In this document: one piece after another, positions 1-10,556 of the stretch
How the letters are laid out: each line of letters starts with the position of its first letter
How positions within the stretch are numbered: the first letter of the stretch is position 1
NCBI GenBank assembly: GCA_013396635.1
Contig: WBMW01005650.1
Location: 133,314-197,313 of the forward strand
DNA from: Penelope pileata
Taxonomy: Eukaryota > Chordata > Aves > Galliformes > Cracidae
Direction of reading: 5' to 3'
DNA: 64,000 bases
The notes under the pieces: generated by a model
Databases searched by the model: none
Told to the model about the DNA's origin: nothing
Seen by the model: the letters and a program-made list of their open reading frames with translations, nothing else
Made by a program: the position numbers and the translations under genes

Positions 1-857
1 GCTCGTTATTGCCGTGAGAGGTACTCGAGGTCCATGGCTCACTTCAAACTTGGCTGAATCTTACCAGGAACTTTTATCAGCTGCAACGGTTTTGGTATCA
101 AGCCCAGTGCTGCATGTGGAAGTGATGGAGTCCAGAACTGTGAGAAGTCCTGCTCTGAGTTTTCTGTCTGTTGTTTCGGAATCAACGTTATCTCTCTGGC
201 TGGGCTTTGTTGGATGAGCACTCCTTCTCCTACTAGATAATTTTGTCAATGACTTCAGTGTGGGCAAGACTTGGAAAAACACAAAGTCCTGGCAGCCTAA
301 TTTCTTTATATATTTGCCTAGTTACACTTTGGATGTGGACATTTCTGAATATCTTAAGAACCAGCTATATGTAAGAGAAGATCAATCCACAACAGACACA
401 ACCCAGCTGCCAGCTGGGCTTCAAACTCGTGATTAGCTTGGTAGATTTCTGGGTTTAATGGTCTGAAGCCAGTTCCTGAGCTGAGGAAGCCCAGCATTCC
501 CTGGATTCCAAATCATCAAGCCCTGTGTAATTACCTTTGGCTGTGGCAGTTTAATTCGGGATCAGCCACTTTGGGATGCTGATGTGTTACAGAATCCATA
601 AAACAATACAAAAGCATGGAAGACTTTAACCAGTCAATAAATGTGAACTGAATGTGAACTAAATGTGCACTGAACTCTTCCAAATCTGAACTTGTGTAGG
701 ATCCTAACTGGTGCTTGTAGGTAGCATTTATGCAGAAAAGAAGTAATCTGTAAACAGCTGCTTTTGCTTTACAAGTCTAAAAGTATTCATAGGAAGCATT
801 TGGTAGCTTACAGACTTGCGTAGGAAGTTTCTTCTCTTTATTCCAGGAATTCTAGTC
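1..857. other. Unique non-coding DNA, nothing recognised
   Basis: Short open frames at the left edge overlap on both strands and show no recognisable protein similarity. I see no repeat family, RNA gene or promoter. The stretch ends at the TTTCC array. Confidence 0.6.
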
Positions 858-1103
858 TTTTTCCTTTCCTTTCCTTTCCTTTCCTTTCCTTTCCTTTCCT
901 TTCCTTTCCTTTCCTTTCCTTTCCTTTCCTTTCCTTTCCTTTCCTTTCCTTTCCTTTCCTTTCCTTTCCTTTCCTTTCCTTTCCTTTCCTTTCCTTTCCT
1001 TTCCTTTCCTTTCCTTTCCTTTCCTTTCCTTTCCTTTCCTTTCCTTTCCTTTCCTTTCCTTTCCTTTCCNTTTCCTTTCCTTTCCTTTTTCCTTTCCTTT
1101 CCT
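858..1103. repeat. (TTTCC)n pentanucleotide microsatellite, about 245 bp
   Basis: Roughly 42 almost perfect TTTCC units run up to a single N at 1070, followed by a few degenerate units (TTTCCTTTTTCC). It is a pure polypyrimidine/polypurine tract. Open frames on both strands (FLSFP-type and KGKER-type peptides) are artefacts of the repeat. The lone N suggests the assembler was unsure of the repeat length, so the true copy number may differ. Such mirror-symmetric tracts can form triplex DNA in vitro; that is general knowledge and not shown here. Confidence 0.97.
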
Positions 1104-3590
1104 CCCTACAACAGTACTGCTCATAAAATATGTCATTCCTTACCCTGATGCACTTAACAAAATCCAAAATTAAAGAGTGAGAATTTGAAACTTAAGATAG
1201 CCCAAGCAATCAAACCACTAGAAGCTCAGGATATTTTGAAGTAAAGAAAGAAAATAAAATAAGCTAAAACATGGAGTGATCTCCAAATGTCCAAGGGATT
1301 TGGAAGCCACAGCTCCAGTGAGATTGTACCTGAGTGACCAAATGTGATTTTCTCCTTGATTTCTAGGAAGCGATACAAGAATGCCATAAGAATACAAAGA
1401 ATGATGATACAGGTCCATGGGTTTGCCTAGCATAAATCTAATGGTGATGGGAACATTATGAGAAATTAGATGTGTGTATGGAGATTTTTCTTTTACAGGG
1501 TCTGGCCAGTGTTGGCAGGTGGGATGCTGCCATGGAAATACATCCACGGTGGCCACTTTTCTTGGCTCGCAGAAGTGATGCCATGTGCCTGGACAATGCC
1601 ACCGGGGCCATGCCACTGGATGAGCATCCAATGCACTCTGCACATCCCACACACCAGGAATTCCCATTCTTTGTCTTCCCATGCATCTCTACTAACAGAC
1701 CAGGATGCAAAGCCGCCAGCGCCGTTCTCCTGACACAAAGGGGCTGAGCCTCACCAGCCATTTTTCTCATGCAGCACCAAACAGTCGTGTGATGGAAATG
1801 GCTCGGTGCCATCCCTGACCTAGGCTGCTTTTGAACCGGGCGACCTCAAAGTGAAAGGCTCAGTATCACGTTGCCAGTTCCCCAAACCATCTGTCCTCCT
1901 TCAGTGAGCTTCCTTCAAAAGTCCTCGCACACTTCATAAACATCCCAGCCCTCCTCACCCCTCCAGCTGCCCCTTCCTCTAGGAGAACCAGCAGTTCGAA
2001 GGAAATACCACTCATTTCTCCCTTTTTTTTTTTTTTTTTCCCCAAGTGTGTTAAGTTTGACATTTGTGATCTGGCAAAAGCACAACTTTTTTTCCTCCGT
2101 GCTGTGTTTTAAACCTGTTGGCGAGGATGGAGAAGACAGCAATCTACGCTGGGCCGGGTGCTCTGCTCGGTAGCAAAGCCTCTTCTTGCAGCCACGTCTT
2201 TGAACGTGAACAATAAAGCAAACTTCCATTTCCTTAACATAACATGGTCATGTCACAACCCCCCGAGCTCCACCTTCCCTTTCAAGGGGTTAGAAAGTGG
2301 GACTTGAGACAAAGAAAAATAGTCTCAGGTGGGTTCGCCATGGATCATTTTGACTATATTTTAAACACTGAAATGTCAATGCTTAGTCATAGACAAGACA
2401 TGATTCTTATCTAGCTACATGTGGCTTCCAGTATAAAAAAATTTGAACCCGTGCCATTTCCTGTTGGAGAGAGCTTAAACACAGGGGTGACAAGGGCACA
2501 TCTATTTTGGATCCCTATTTTAAAAGCCTCCAGATATCATAGAAATCAACTGGCACAAACAGAGGACTTTGAATTTCTTTCATGGCGGTGGCAAATTACG
2601 TATATCAATGAAACACATACTTAGTGAAGCGGAAGTGAGCACCAGCAATACTTCAATCAGCTTTGGCATATGTATACATTATTCTGTTTGATCTCATAGG
2701 ATGCTGGATTTAGATGATATAATCCATTCTGGTTATCTTCCTCGAAGTTGGAGGGACGTAAGGAGATATCCACTTTCACAAAGATAAAATTAGCACCTCT
2801 TTATTTTTCGGATAAACATTCTTCTTTCTTTTTTTTTTTTTTTTGCAGGAAAGCGCTGATTAGAGTTACAAAGCATACCAATGGGTATGAGTTTATTCAT
2901 ATTCAACCCAAATCCTATTTATAATATAAAGGAAATAACATTGGTATTACACAGGGCAACTTGGACAGCCTGGATGTAAGAGTAGGGAACCACACTTGGG
3001 CAGCTCTCTTCAAAAGCGCCGAAAGTTGTTGTTTTCTGAGGCTGTGGTGGGAAAGTAGGAATTTCACTTAAAATGAGACAGTCACACCAGAAAACGGTCT
3101 GTCCACAGCGATTCTGCTCTTTTACTGCATCTTTTGGGAGCATCGACTCGAAGCTATGAGCTTCAGGCAGAAAATATGGATCTGAGTTTTGGACACAAAA
3201 AGATTCAACGTATTTTCTTCTACAGCCCCTCATCTCGATTTAATTTCCACCTACAGGTAGCTACAAATTCTACCCAGACCATCCAACAAATCTCTCGTTT
3301 ACGGACAAATTTAATGCTTCAAAGCTGCCCAGTTAAAAGTTATTTCTGTTAAAGTTTGGCTTGGGCATGGGAAACATGTTTCTGGATGGATCTGTGTGAA
3401 TAACTGATTGTTTGGTTCACTTGCTGCTCCGAACAATTGGGAGAGAAAAATGGCTTCCGGTGAATTAAGTCTTTTGTACAACATGGAAGCCTTAATGGAC
3501 CTTTGAACTTTTTTAAAAAATAAAGAAATACATTGCGTTATCTGCAATGCTTCAGTTCATGTCAGAAAGAAAGGTGGTGGCCTTTAAAAG
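1104..3590. other. Unique non-coding DNA
   Basis: This is moderately AT-rich sequence with two T homopolymers (about 2023-2039 and 2828-2844). Open frames are short, overlapping and unrecognised. The T runs could be old retroposon tails, but I see no flanking body or target-site duplication that I would defend. Confidence 0.55.
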
Positions 3591-3599
3591 TCTTTTGAT

Positions 3600-4290
3600 G
3601 GTGATAACAATTCGGTGAAATCGACACAACTTTCTCTAAATGTTTCAGTCAGTTTGAATCTCCGCATTTCAGTCCAGGACAGGGAAAAACGTGGTCGAAG
3701 GAGTTTTGCTTTTGTGTTTCTGAAAAGAGAGATCATGGGTTTGGCAGGGATAAAATTCTCATGGATCAGCCCCCGATGGCTATTGGCAGAAATCTCCCTT
3801 AAAAACGATGCACCAAGAAGTTTATATCAGCATGTGCAGATATTTTCTTCTTGGAAAACCACCCTGGCATTTGCATTGCAGTTATAAAATCAAACCACAA
3901 CCGATACGATCTGCTGAAATATTCTGTGAGGCCGTGGTTATCAGGATGTGATTTTGTACCACTTTGCAACGTGAAGCTTTCCAGTTTAATGCACGATGAC
4001 AGAACAAGATCCGTTTACAAGGATAAAGCTAGCTCGTTTTCAAGACCAAGTTTAGCAACTTCTCAAATGTCTGTTGTTGTCTGTCCTGTTAATTGGCTGC
4101 ATGGCTGCAGTTTGTGTGGGCTGGCCATTATAACGTCAATAAATCCAGTGACTGGAAATGAAACTTGATGCATAACGAGGCCAAATGTTTTGTTCCTGGG
4201 AGCCCGACCACGTGCGTCGGTCAGAGGAGTTCAGTGGATGCCATTGAGCAGCTTCATCTGATGTAAAGAAAATTATTTCTGGAGAGGAAG
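3600..4290. promoter_or_regulatory. Candidate conserved non-coding element
   Basis: AT-rich, non-repetitive sequence keeps scattered CpGs (around 3690, 3905, 3970 and 4200). It is dense in words typical of developmental enhancers, such as GTTAATTGGC near 4089 and CATTATAACGTC near 4128. No splice-bounded reading frame stands out. The call is inferred from texture only, with no alignment; it may be ordinary unique DNA. Confidence 0.3.
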
Positions 4291-4629
4291 GCTGAGATCT
4301 ATCCTTTTAAATGGGTCTTCTCCAAAGAGCATCCATTTAAATGATATTTAGTTTTTCATGGAGAAAAGGCAGCAGAAAGGGATTTTCCCTCCCTCACTTC
4401 AATGTCCCCAAGTACAACTTTTCCCTGTGGGATTTGGGCAGGAGCTTCATTTCCTAGGGCTGTGGGAAGTCCAGCATAGGATGAAGAGCCCAAATCTCGC
4501 ATTCGCTTCTCTTTCCCCAAACATAAAAAATAAGAATACTCAGAAGACCCTTCCAATAAAAAAAAAAATCAACTCATGGGAGAGAGCCCAAGGAATCAGA
4601 GAAGCCGGGAGGTAGCAGCACGCTGCATG

Positions 4630-5400
4630 CGCTGGCAGATGGATCTCCAGGCCGATGAGGATTATTAATAGCCAGCGCACGCCATGTGGTTCTTTTTCCA
4701 CTCATGCTGACGGCAACTGTTTGTCTTCTGTTGTCCAAATTGTTCAATTCATTGCGGCCCGAAAATTGCAATTTCGGAAGGAGTGCACCGCGGGCGAGTC
4801 CGAGGCTCTGCAAGATGCCTGCTCGAGTCGCTGTTCTGGCAGGTTCTATTAAAAAAAAATTGCTAATGTAATGCGTTAAAGAATACAAAAATTAAATCTG
4901 CCGCTTGAAGCATGCTGTGCAAGAAAAAATCTTGGAAAATTTGCATACTTAATTCCCCCAGAAGTAGAAATGAGGGTAATAAGAGAAATTTATTGTCTGT
5001 AAGGGAGTGTTTCTGTACGTTTGTGATCTCAGCCTTCGTGTCCCCCCGAGAGCTCAGATTTCACGGGGAAGGAGCCGGACCATCGCGCCGTCCCAGCAGA
5101 GAGCGACCATGGCTACAATTAGCAGCAGAAGCCCAATTTGGGGGTTTTCTCATTAACCTGTCATGTCAAATGCCGTATGATAAGACGGTGAAAATTGGGG
5201 GGAGGAGTGGCGGTGGAGGGGTAAAAGTTCATTTTGCAAAGCAAACAAACAGCAAGTCACTTGATTTTACTAATTATCGTAGCCTGTGGCTCTTTCAGCC
5301 ATTATTTTTCCCCCCCCATCAGCCTATGAGCTGACAAGATAAGATAGGGGCTGGTATTTTCTAAACTATCCTGGCTGAGGGCATATACAGATACTATGAG
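4630..5400. promoter_or_regulatory. Candidate conserved non-coding element with tandem GATA sites
   Basis: This unique stretch combines CpGs (the CGCACGCC area near 4676, GCGGCCCG near 4755, CATCGCGCCG near 5082) with AT-rich words such as ATTATTAATAG. Tandem GATAAGATAG lies at 5338-5347, a classic double GATA-factor site in form. The 140-codon frame at 4912-5334 reads as translated non-coding DNA and matches no family I know. The enhancer role is inference. Confidence 0.33.
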
Positions 5401-6385
5401 GATTCATTTGCAAGAGCACGCGGAAGATGGATTGATTTTCTTAATGCTGCAGTAATCGCTCATTACAAAAATAACTCCTGGTACTGGCAGGGAATCGGCG
5501 TGGGGGCACGGCAGGATGCCCGCCTGCGGGCTGTGCCCTGGCCATCGACTTTTTGGGTGAAAAAAGGTGATTTTCTGTGCTGCATTGCTGCGCATTGCAG
5601 GTCTGATCCATTGTGCAGTGATAGCAACGGGTGGGTAAGTGCTGGCGTGCACAGTCTGTAGGGCAGACCTTGTGTATGTTCATTTTCGTGCTGTATTCCA
5701 CTGTGAACTAAAAACACCGGAGCACTTCTCAGACCTGCCAATTGCCAGAAATGGTGAGGGAACAGGCTTAGCTGCCCCAAAAACCTTCTGTTTTGCTAGC
5801 ACTTAGAGACAAGATCATATCCAGCCTGTGCTCCCTTTTCCCCAGGCTGAGGTCTGCATTTTGCTTCAATGGGAATCTCTCAAACCCCACAACAGAACCC
5901 TAGGAGGAATTGGAGGGTCCTGAACGCACCTCATCCCAGTGCATAGAAACAGGGAAAAAATGGGAATGTAATGATTATCTGATTTGCCAAAGATCTTACA
6001 GCAAATCAGTGCTGAACATGAACTGTGCACTGCCTTCAAAGATAGTTATCTTTTTTTTTTAAGATTTTATTTTCATGCTACAATAACTAAATGGGTGCTT
6101 GAGCATGGGTTGCCCTTGTGCTGGGCTTTTCCCAAGGTTGCTTTGCAGAGCTGGGTGTCCATGCACACCGGGAGAGCAGAGCAGAGCTGGCTGCCATCGT
6201 CACCATTCAGGACAGAAAAATCGGGATGTTATCTTCCAATATCAAATCTTAACCCAAAGCCAGCGAAACGTGTCATGTCAGAACACGCCAGATCCATAAA
6301 GCTGGTTTCGGCAACATGTTGCAGCTGGCGGTGTGTATTTATAGCTTAAAAAAAAAAAAAAAAAGCAAAACACTGGAAAGAGTAG
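5401..6385. other. Unique non-coding DNA up to an assembly gap
   Basis: I recognise no gene. A GGTAAGT word occurs near 5633 after a weak acceptor-like TTGCAG near 5600, but the implied exon of about 33 bases is too short to support. An A run at about 6349-6364 sits just before the gap. Confidence 0.5.
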
Positions 6386-6411
6386 NNNNNNNNNNNNNNN
6401 NNNNNNNNNNN
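6386..6411. other. Assembly gap (26 N)
   Basis: Twenty-six Ns lie between AGAGTAG and TTTAAACAG. The flanks share no obvious duplication. An A-rich run lies about 20 bases to the left and CpG-rich sequence to the right, either of which can break assembly. Confidence 0.98.
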
Positions 6412-6690
6412 TTTAAACAGCAAATTTGTCAATGTTTTTCCTCGCTGCCGAGTCGGACTCCGGGTCGGCGCTGGTTTAGATTAGCCGTGTCCTGTGCAAT
6501 CTGACAGTAGCGACATGAACCTGCAACGCACGGATCCGAAGCGCAGATAGGGCTCACCAGGAGGAATTTGGGGAATGTTTTTCTGCATCGCGGGACCGGG
6601 CGGCAGTGACAGCCCTAACACTTCCCAGAGCCGAGGACCCCAAAGCCGAAATGGCATTGCCCACCCTGAAAGTGAGAAGGTAAAGTTTAT
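6412..6690. promoter_or_regulatory. Small CpG-rich unique block
   Basis: CpGs are frequent between about 6440 and 6610 (GCCGAGTCGG, GGGTCGGCGC, GATCCGAAGCGC, CATCGCGGGACCGGGCGG), which is unusual beside the AT-rich flanks. It is too short for a standard CpG island as displayed, but the left edge is lost in the gap. It could be an enhancer, an orphan CpG island fragment, or chance. Confidence 0.3.
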
Positions 6691-6869
6691 TTTTGTATTT
6701 TTTTTTCCTCCCCTTTCTCTCTCTCGCTCTCCCGTATACAGAATGTATCGAGACCACCAAGAGTGGCCCGTTTTTTTTTTTTTCCCGATGATGTACAATT
6801 CACATTTGTTAATAAAAAAAAAAAATTCTGCCCGAGGTCATCCACCTAAGGTTTTTTTTTTTTAAACAG

Positions 6870-7340
6870 GAAACGGGTTTCAGATGTTTATATGTTAAAA
6901 AGTAAGGCTGCTAATCTGCCTGCCCATTTAACAGGCATTGACAACTGTCAAATCTTTTCTCTTTACGTTGCTGGCTTTGGAGCCAAGTTATGTATTTGCT
7001 TAATATTTTTTAAATCAGCAAAATAACCGCTATCACGCGATCGCTCGCTTTCTGGATTTGCTAATTCCAAGCAAAGCTGCCTCGGGAAGCGTAATCCAAC
7101 GTTTACCATAAAGTGAATCATGAGCTTTTGTGCTTATGGAGATAAACCCGAGCAGGGCAGCCTGCAGAAAGTCCTTGCGGAGCTGCAGCTTGGCTGGTGC
7201 TCGGCGCTCGTCTCCCTGAGACGCAGCAAAACGCTGCAATGGGAATTTGGGAAGCACTAGTGGCTGCAACATGGGGGTGAATAAAGATGAATTAATCTGA
7301 AAGTCTGCTTTTATTCCCTTCTTTTTAGCCCACAAAGGAA
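6870..7340. promoter_or_regulatory. Candidate conserved non-coding element with TGACA/TGTCA inverted pair
   Basis: This AT-rich unique sequence retains CpGs, including an 8-base palindrome GCGATCGC at 7037-7044. At 6938-6951, TTGACAACTGTCAA presents two inverted TGACA/TGTCA half-sites, the core bound by MEIS/TGIF-type TALE homeodomain proteins. Homeodomain-like AT words surround it (GCTTAATATTT, TTGCTAATTCC). An open frame on the minus strand (7033-7335) matches nothing known. The enhancer call is inference. Confidence 0.35.
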
Positions 7341-8919
7341 AGAGGCTGATAATTTGCCATTAGCATTGACCAGAGCAGAAATACCCCAAAGGGTTTTTCC
7401 GATGGCACCTGAGGTACGGGGAGATGTGCGTTCTGCATTGCCTGCAGTTTTTCATCTGGTTTTTCCTAACAATTTCTATGCATTTCTCACATTTCCAACC
7501 AAAATGTGCACCAGGTTTGTGCACAGAGCCCCAAACCCAACGCCTGGTTAATGATGTAATGAGAATAAAATTAAATTAGTGAAGTCCTTCATTAACAAAA
7601 GTGATGAGAGCAACAGAGTCTCCTTCCTTTGCAGGTAAAGGTCCATGCATTCCCAAGCAGATTTATCTGGGAAAAATGTTGGAGGATTGGACTCATTTTC
7701 TAATAAAATCTGTATTTTTTGGGTAACGTTGCAGAAATCTGTATGTGAAATATTAGCAATGTTTTATCATGATGGAGGTAAAAGGCACGCAGCAACAAAA
7801 CTTCAATATTTACTGATTAGATTGAAAGAGAAGCAACTGGAATGCTAAAAGACAAAATCGTGGCATTCTGGCAATGCACACCAAGACCCAGGGAGTATTT
7901 ATCCTTCTAAATCAAAGATAAAGAACCAGCAAAATTTACTCTGTGCCATGTTTTTAATGGTAGCTTTTCTCTTTTCTTTCTGAGCCTTCTAGAAACAGAG
8001 CTTGGCTTCTGTCTGAAATCAAATGACAACGACAACGCACCGCTAAAATTTTACACTGAATATACAGAGGGTGGAAAAAAAAAAAAGAACAAAAAGAGCA
8101 AGGAGGATGACTTCATTTGCATCATTTCAGCAATCCCAGAGCTCAGGGTCCCTGATGTTTTATCTGGCTACAGGGAAACCCTTGCACTGCGAAACACAGC
8201 CATGGGTATGAACTACTTTCAATCTCTCTGTATGTCATAAATTTTCCACGTGCTGGTAATTTTTGTAATTCATCAAAACGTGAAGATGCAGAACGTTAGA
8301 AGCTGTTTTTCCCTTGTTTTAAGGCGAAGATGGGTTGCTGTGCAGAGCCGTGGAGGTCGGCAGAGCAGCAGCAAGAACCTGACCCCCAGCTCCCCGCTGA
8401 GCAAACAACCTCGTCCCATCTCAAACACCCACATTGGAGATTTTACTAATTCAGTCAATCAATTCTCTGTTTTTCTAAAAGCCAAAAATCTGTATCTTGC
8501 CAGCAACTTAAAAAAAATAACCCTCCTTCTTGGCACATCCTCTGTAACAAATGTGGAAGCTCGCTGATGACCACAAATATATTGTAAAAATGTGTAAACC
8601 AAAGGCAGTGATATTTTCCAAAAGAACACCTGGAAGGTGTAAATCAAAAATATTGTAAACACGTCAGCTGGGAACATACGACAGGCACACTGGGTTGCTG
8701 TGCACCCAGCCCATCGTGCCTTGGAAATCCGAATCGATAAATCAGGGGATGAACCCTGGAGTAATAAACAGTTCTTTTATGAAAAGGAGATATTCTCTGC
8801 CCCTGGAGCCTAGCAGTGAGCTGCTCTTTGGAGTGGCAGCAAGAGATGAATTTGTTGCATTTAGAAAAATGCAGCAGGCCGTTTCCCACAACGGGATTCT
8901 TTAAAGAAATTGCTGCTCG
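7341..8919. other. AT-rich unique non-coding DNA
   Basis: I recognise no gene or repeat family. Words such as AATAAAATTAAATTAGTG near 7563 and an A run near 8078-8090 occur. Texture is similar to the neighbouring enhancer-like blocks but with fewer CpGs. Confidence 0.45.
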
Positions 8920-9720
8920 GAGGAACTCTCCAAGCCAAGCTCGCCTTGTTCTGTGCTTTGTTTAAATTAGCAGCAGAACTAATAACATTATCAGCAATCT
9001 AGCTGTTTTCTTAAGAAACATTTTTCGGGCTTTAGTTTCCTCCCTTAAGCTTTTTAATTGTTAATTAGACGCTAAGGTTGTGGTTTCTGCCTGTCCTTTA
9101 CCAAAGGGCTGCGTGAAGCCAGAAGGGCAGGGGGAGAAATTGGGAGAGAGAGCTGCAAAGCCACGAAGCACGGGAGCAGGCAGCTCGGCTCTGCTGGCAA
9201 ACAGAGCCTGGGCTTTCCCTCCTGGTTATCTCGGTTGGATGATAGAAGCCCTATTAAAACGCTATCTTCTGGAAAGCGTCATAGAGGCATGAGGTTGGTA
9301 AACATTATAAAAACAAGCCCTCATAAAAACTTTTACGGCTTTACATTTCTGTACGTTTTACAGCCAGCGCGGGGAAAAGAAGCGTTGGCGATTTCTCCGC
9401 CTTGATTGCAGGCAGGAACTTTTCCTTGCTTTTCTGCTCATCATAATAAATAAAAAGGCCGAAGCGTGTTGGCTTCTCAGGCATTCGGTGGGGTTATTTC
9501 ACAGGCAGGAGAAGCCGAGGGGAAACCTAAAGGCCAAAGGAACCTCACGGTGCTAATCTGCGTGCTGTAAACAAGCGTCGTCCTTTTTGGACACCGCGAC
9601 CATTTTCTGCATCACGAAACAAAGCGCTTTATTTCATAGCCAGGCATCATCTCCCTTAAAACACCCAGGGAAAAGCTGTCCTGCACCCAAATGTCACGCC
9701 TGTCCTCACCACTAATCATG
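8920..9720. promoter_or_regulatory. Candidate conserved non-coding element
   Basis: Homeodomain-type AT words (AATTAGCAGCAG, TTAATTGTTAATTAGACG near 9053) alternate with retained CpGs (ACGTTTTACAGCCAGCGCGG near 9351, AAGCGTCGTCC near 9573, CACCGCGACC near 9592). No protein frame, splice-bounded exon or retroposon is seen. The appearance fits a deeply conserved enhancer, but I have no alignment. Confidence 0.35.
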
Positions 9721-10439
9721 AAGCCAATCGGTTGATGAGGGTTTGCAAATTGCTCCCCAAAATGCAGCATAGATGTTTGCTTCCTGAGTGGGTATTTATA
9801 GCCTCTGAATGGATCGAGTGGTGAACAAAAAAAAAAAAATGTAATTGTGCTTGCAAGTCGGTATTTAAATATTTACATTTTAAATATATTTGCTGCCAGC
9901 TGCTGTTAGCAAGAAGAAAAGTAATTTGGGAAATCGCAACCCTTCCTATTTCCCACATTTTTTACCGTAATAAATGCACATCTGAATTTAGCATGCCCCG
10001 AAGCTCGGCTGGTCAGCGGGGACCCACGCTCATCACTCACCCGAGTGACGGGGTCGGGTGGGCTGCGGTGGGGGACCAGTGGGGATGGGGATGTGGGCTG
10101 TGGGCAGGGAGCCTGAGTGGCCAGGGCTGGATCCGAGCACGCAAAGCTCGCTGCTGGCCAGCGGCTGTGCTGATTCCTGTGCTGCTTTCTCATTTTGTGA
10201 CCTCAAGCTTGCACGTGGGAGGGCAGGTGGCCTGAGTCACGCTTCCCAAACCCCCCCCACCCAGCCTGCGTGTCTGCCAACGTGGCAGCATTGGGCGATG
10301 ACGTCTGCACTCACAGGGATGCTCTGGTGATGCTGTGCCCCATACCCCAGCCTACAGCCCAGTTTAGGTCACACTGGAAAGTCCAGGAGGCATCAAGGCA
10401 TCAGACTGATGAGTAAGCAGTGGACATCGTGAAGCAACA
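9721..10439. other. Unique non-coding DNA, turning GC-rich
   Basis: AT-rich sequence with an A run (about 9828-9839) gives way at about 9990 to G-rich sequence (10030-10130 holds many GGGG runs). Overlapping open frames in several phases are typical of GC-rich non-coding DNA. Confidence 0.5.
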
Positions 10440-10556
10440 GGGCAGATGTGTCCTGGGAGTGGGACATGGGTTAGTGTGCGATGTTGGTGGTAGGCGGATG
10501 ATTGGACGAGATGATCTTAGAGGTCTTCTCCAACCTTAACGAGTCTATGATCGTCC
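10440..10556 (+). mobile_element. CR1 retroposon 3' end fragment
   Basis: The block GATGATCTTAGAGGTCTTCT followed by CCAACCTTAACGAGTCTATG (10511-10550) matches the conserved 3' end of avian CR1 LINEs as I know it, in the sense direction. The upstream words (TTAGTGTGCGATGTTGGTGG and TAGGCGGATGATTGGACGAG) fit the same consensus. The element is heavily 5' truncated, keeps no reverse transcriptase frame, and its terminal octamer is reduced to about one degenerate copy. The left boundary is approximate. Confidence 0.85.

Noticed and set aside
816..1167. Repetitive FLSFP and KGKER peptides
   Set aside because: Products of the TTTCC microsatellite.
5600..5640. Acceptor-like TTGCAG and GGTAAGT donor bracketing about 33 bases
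   Set aside because: Too short, weak pyrimidine tract, no partner exon.
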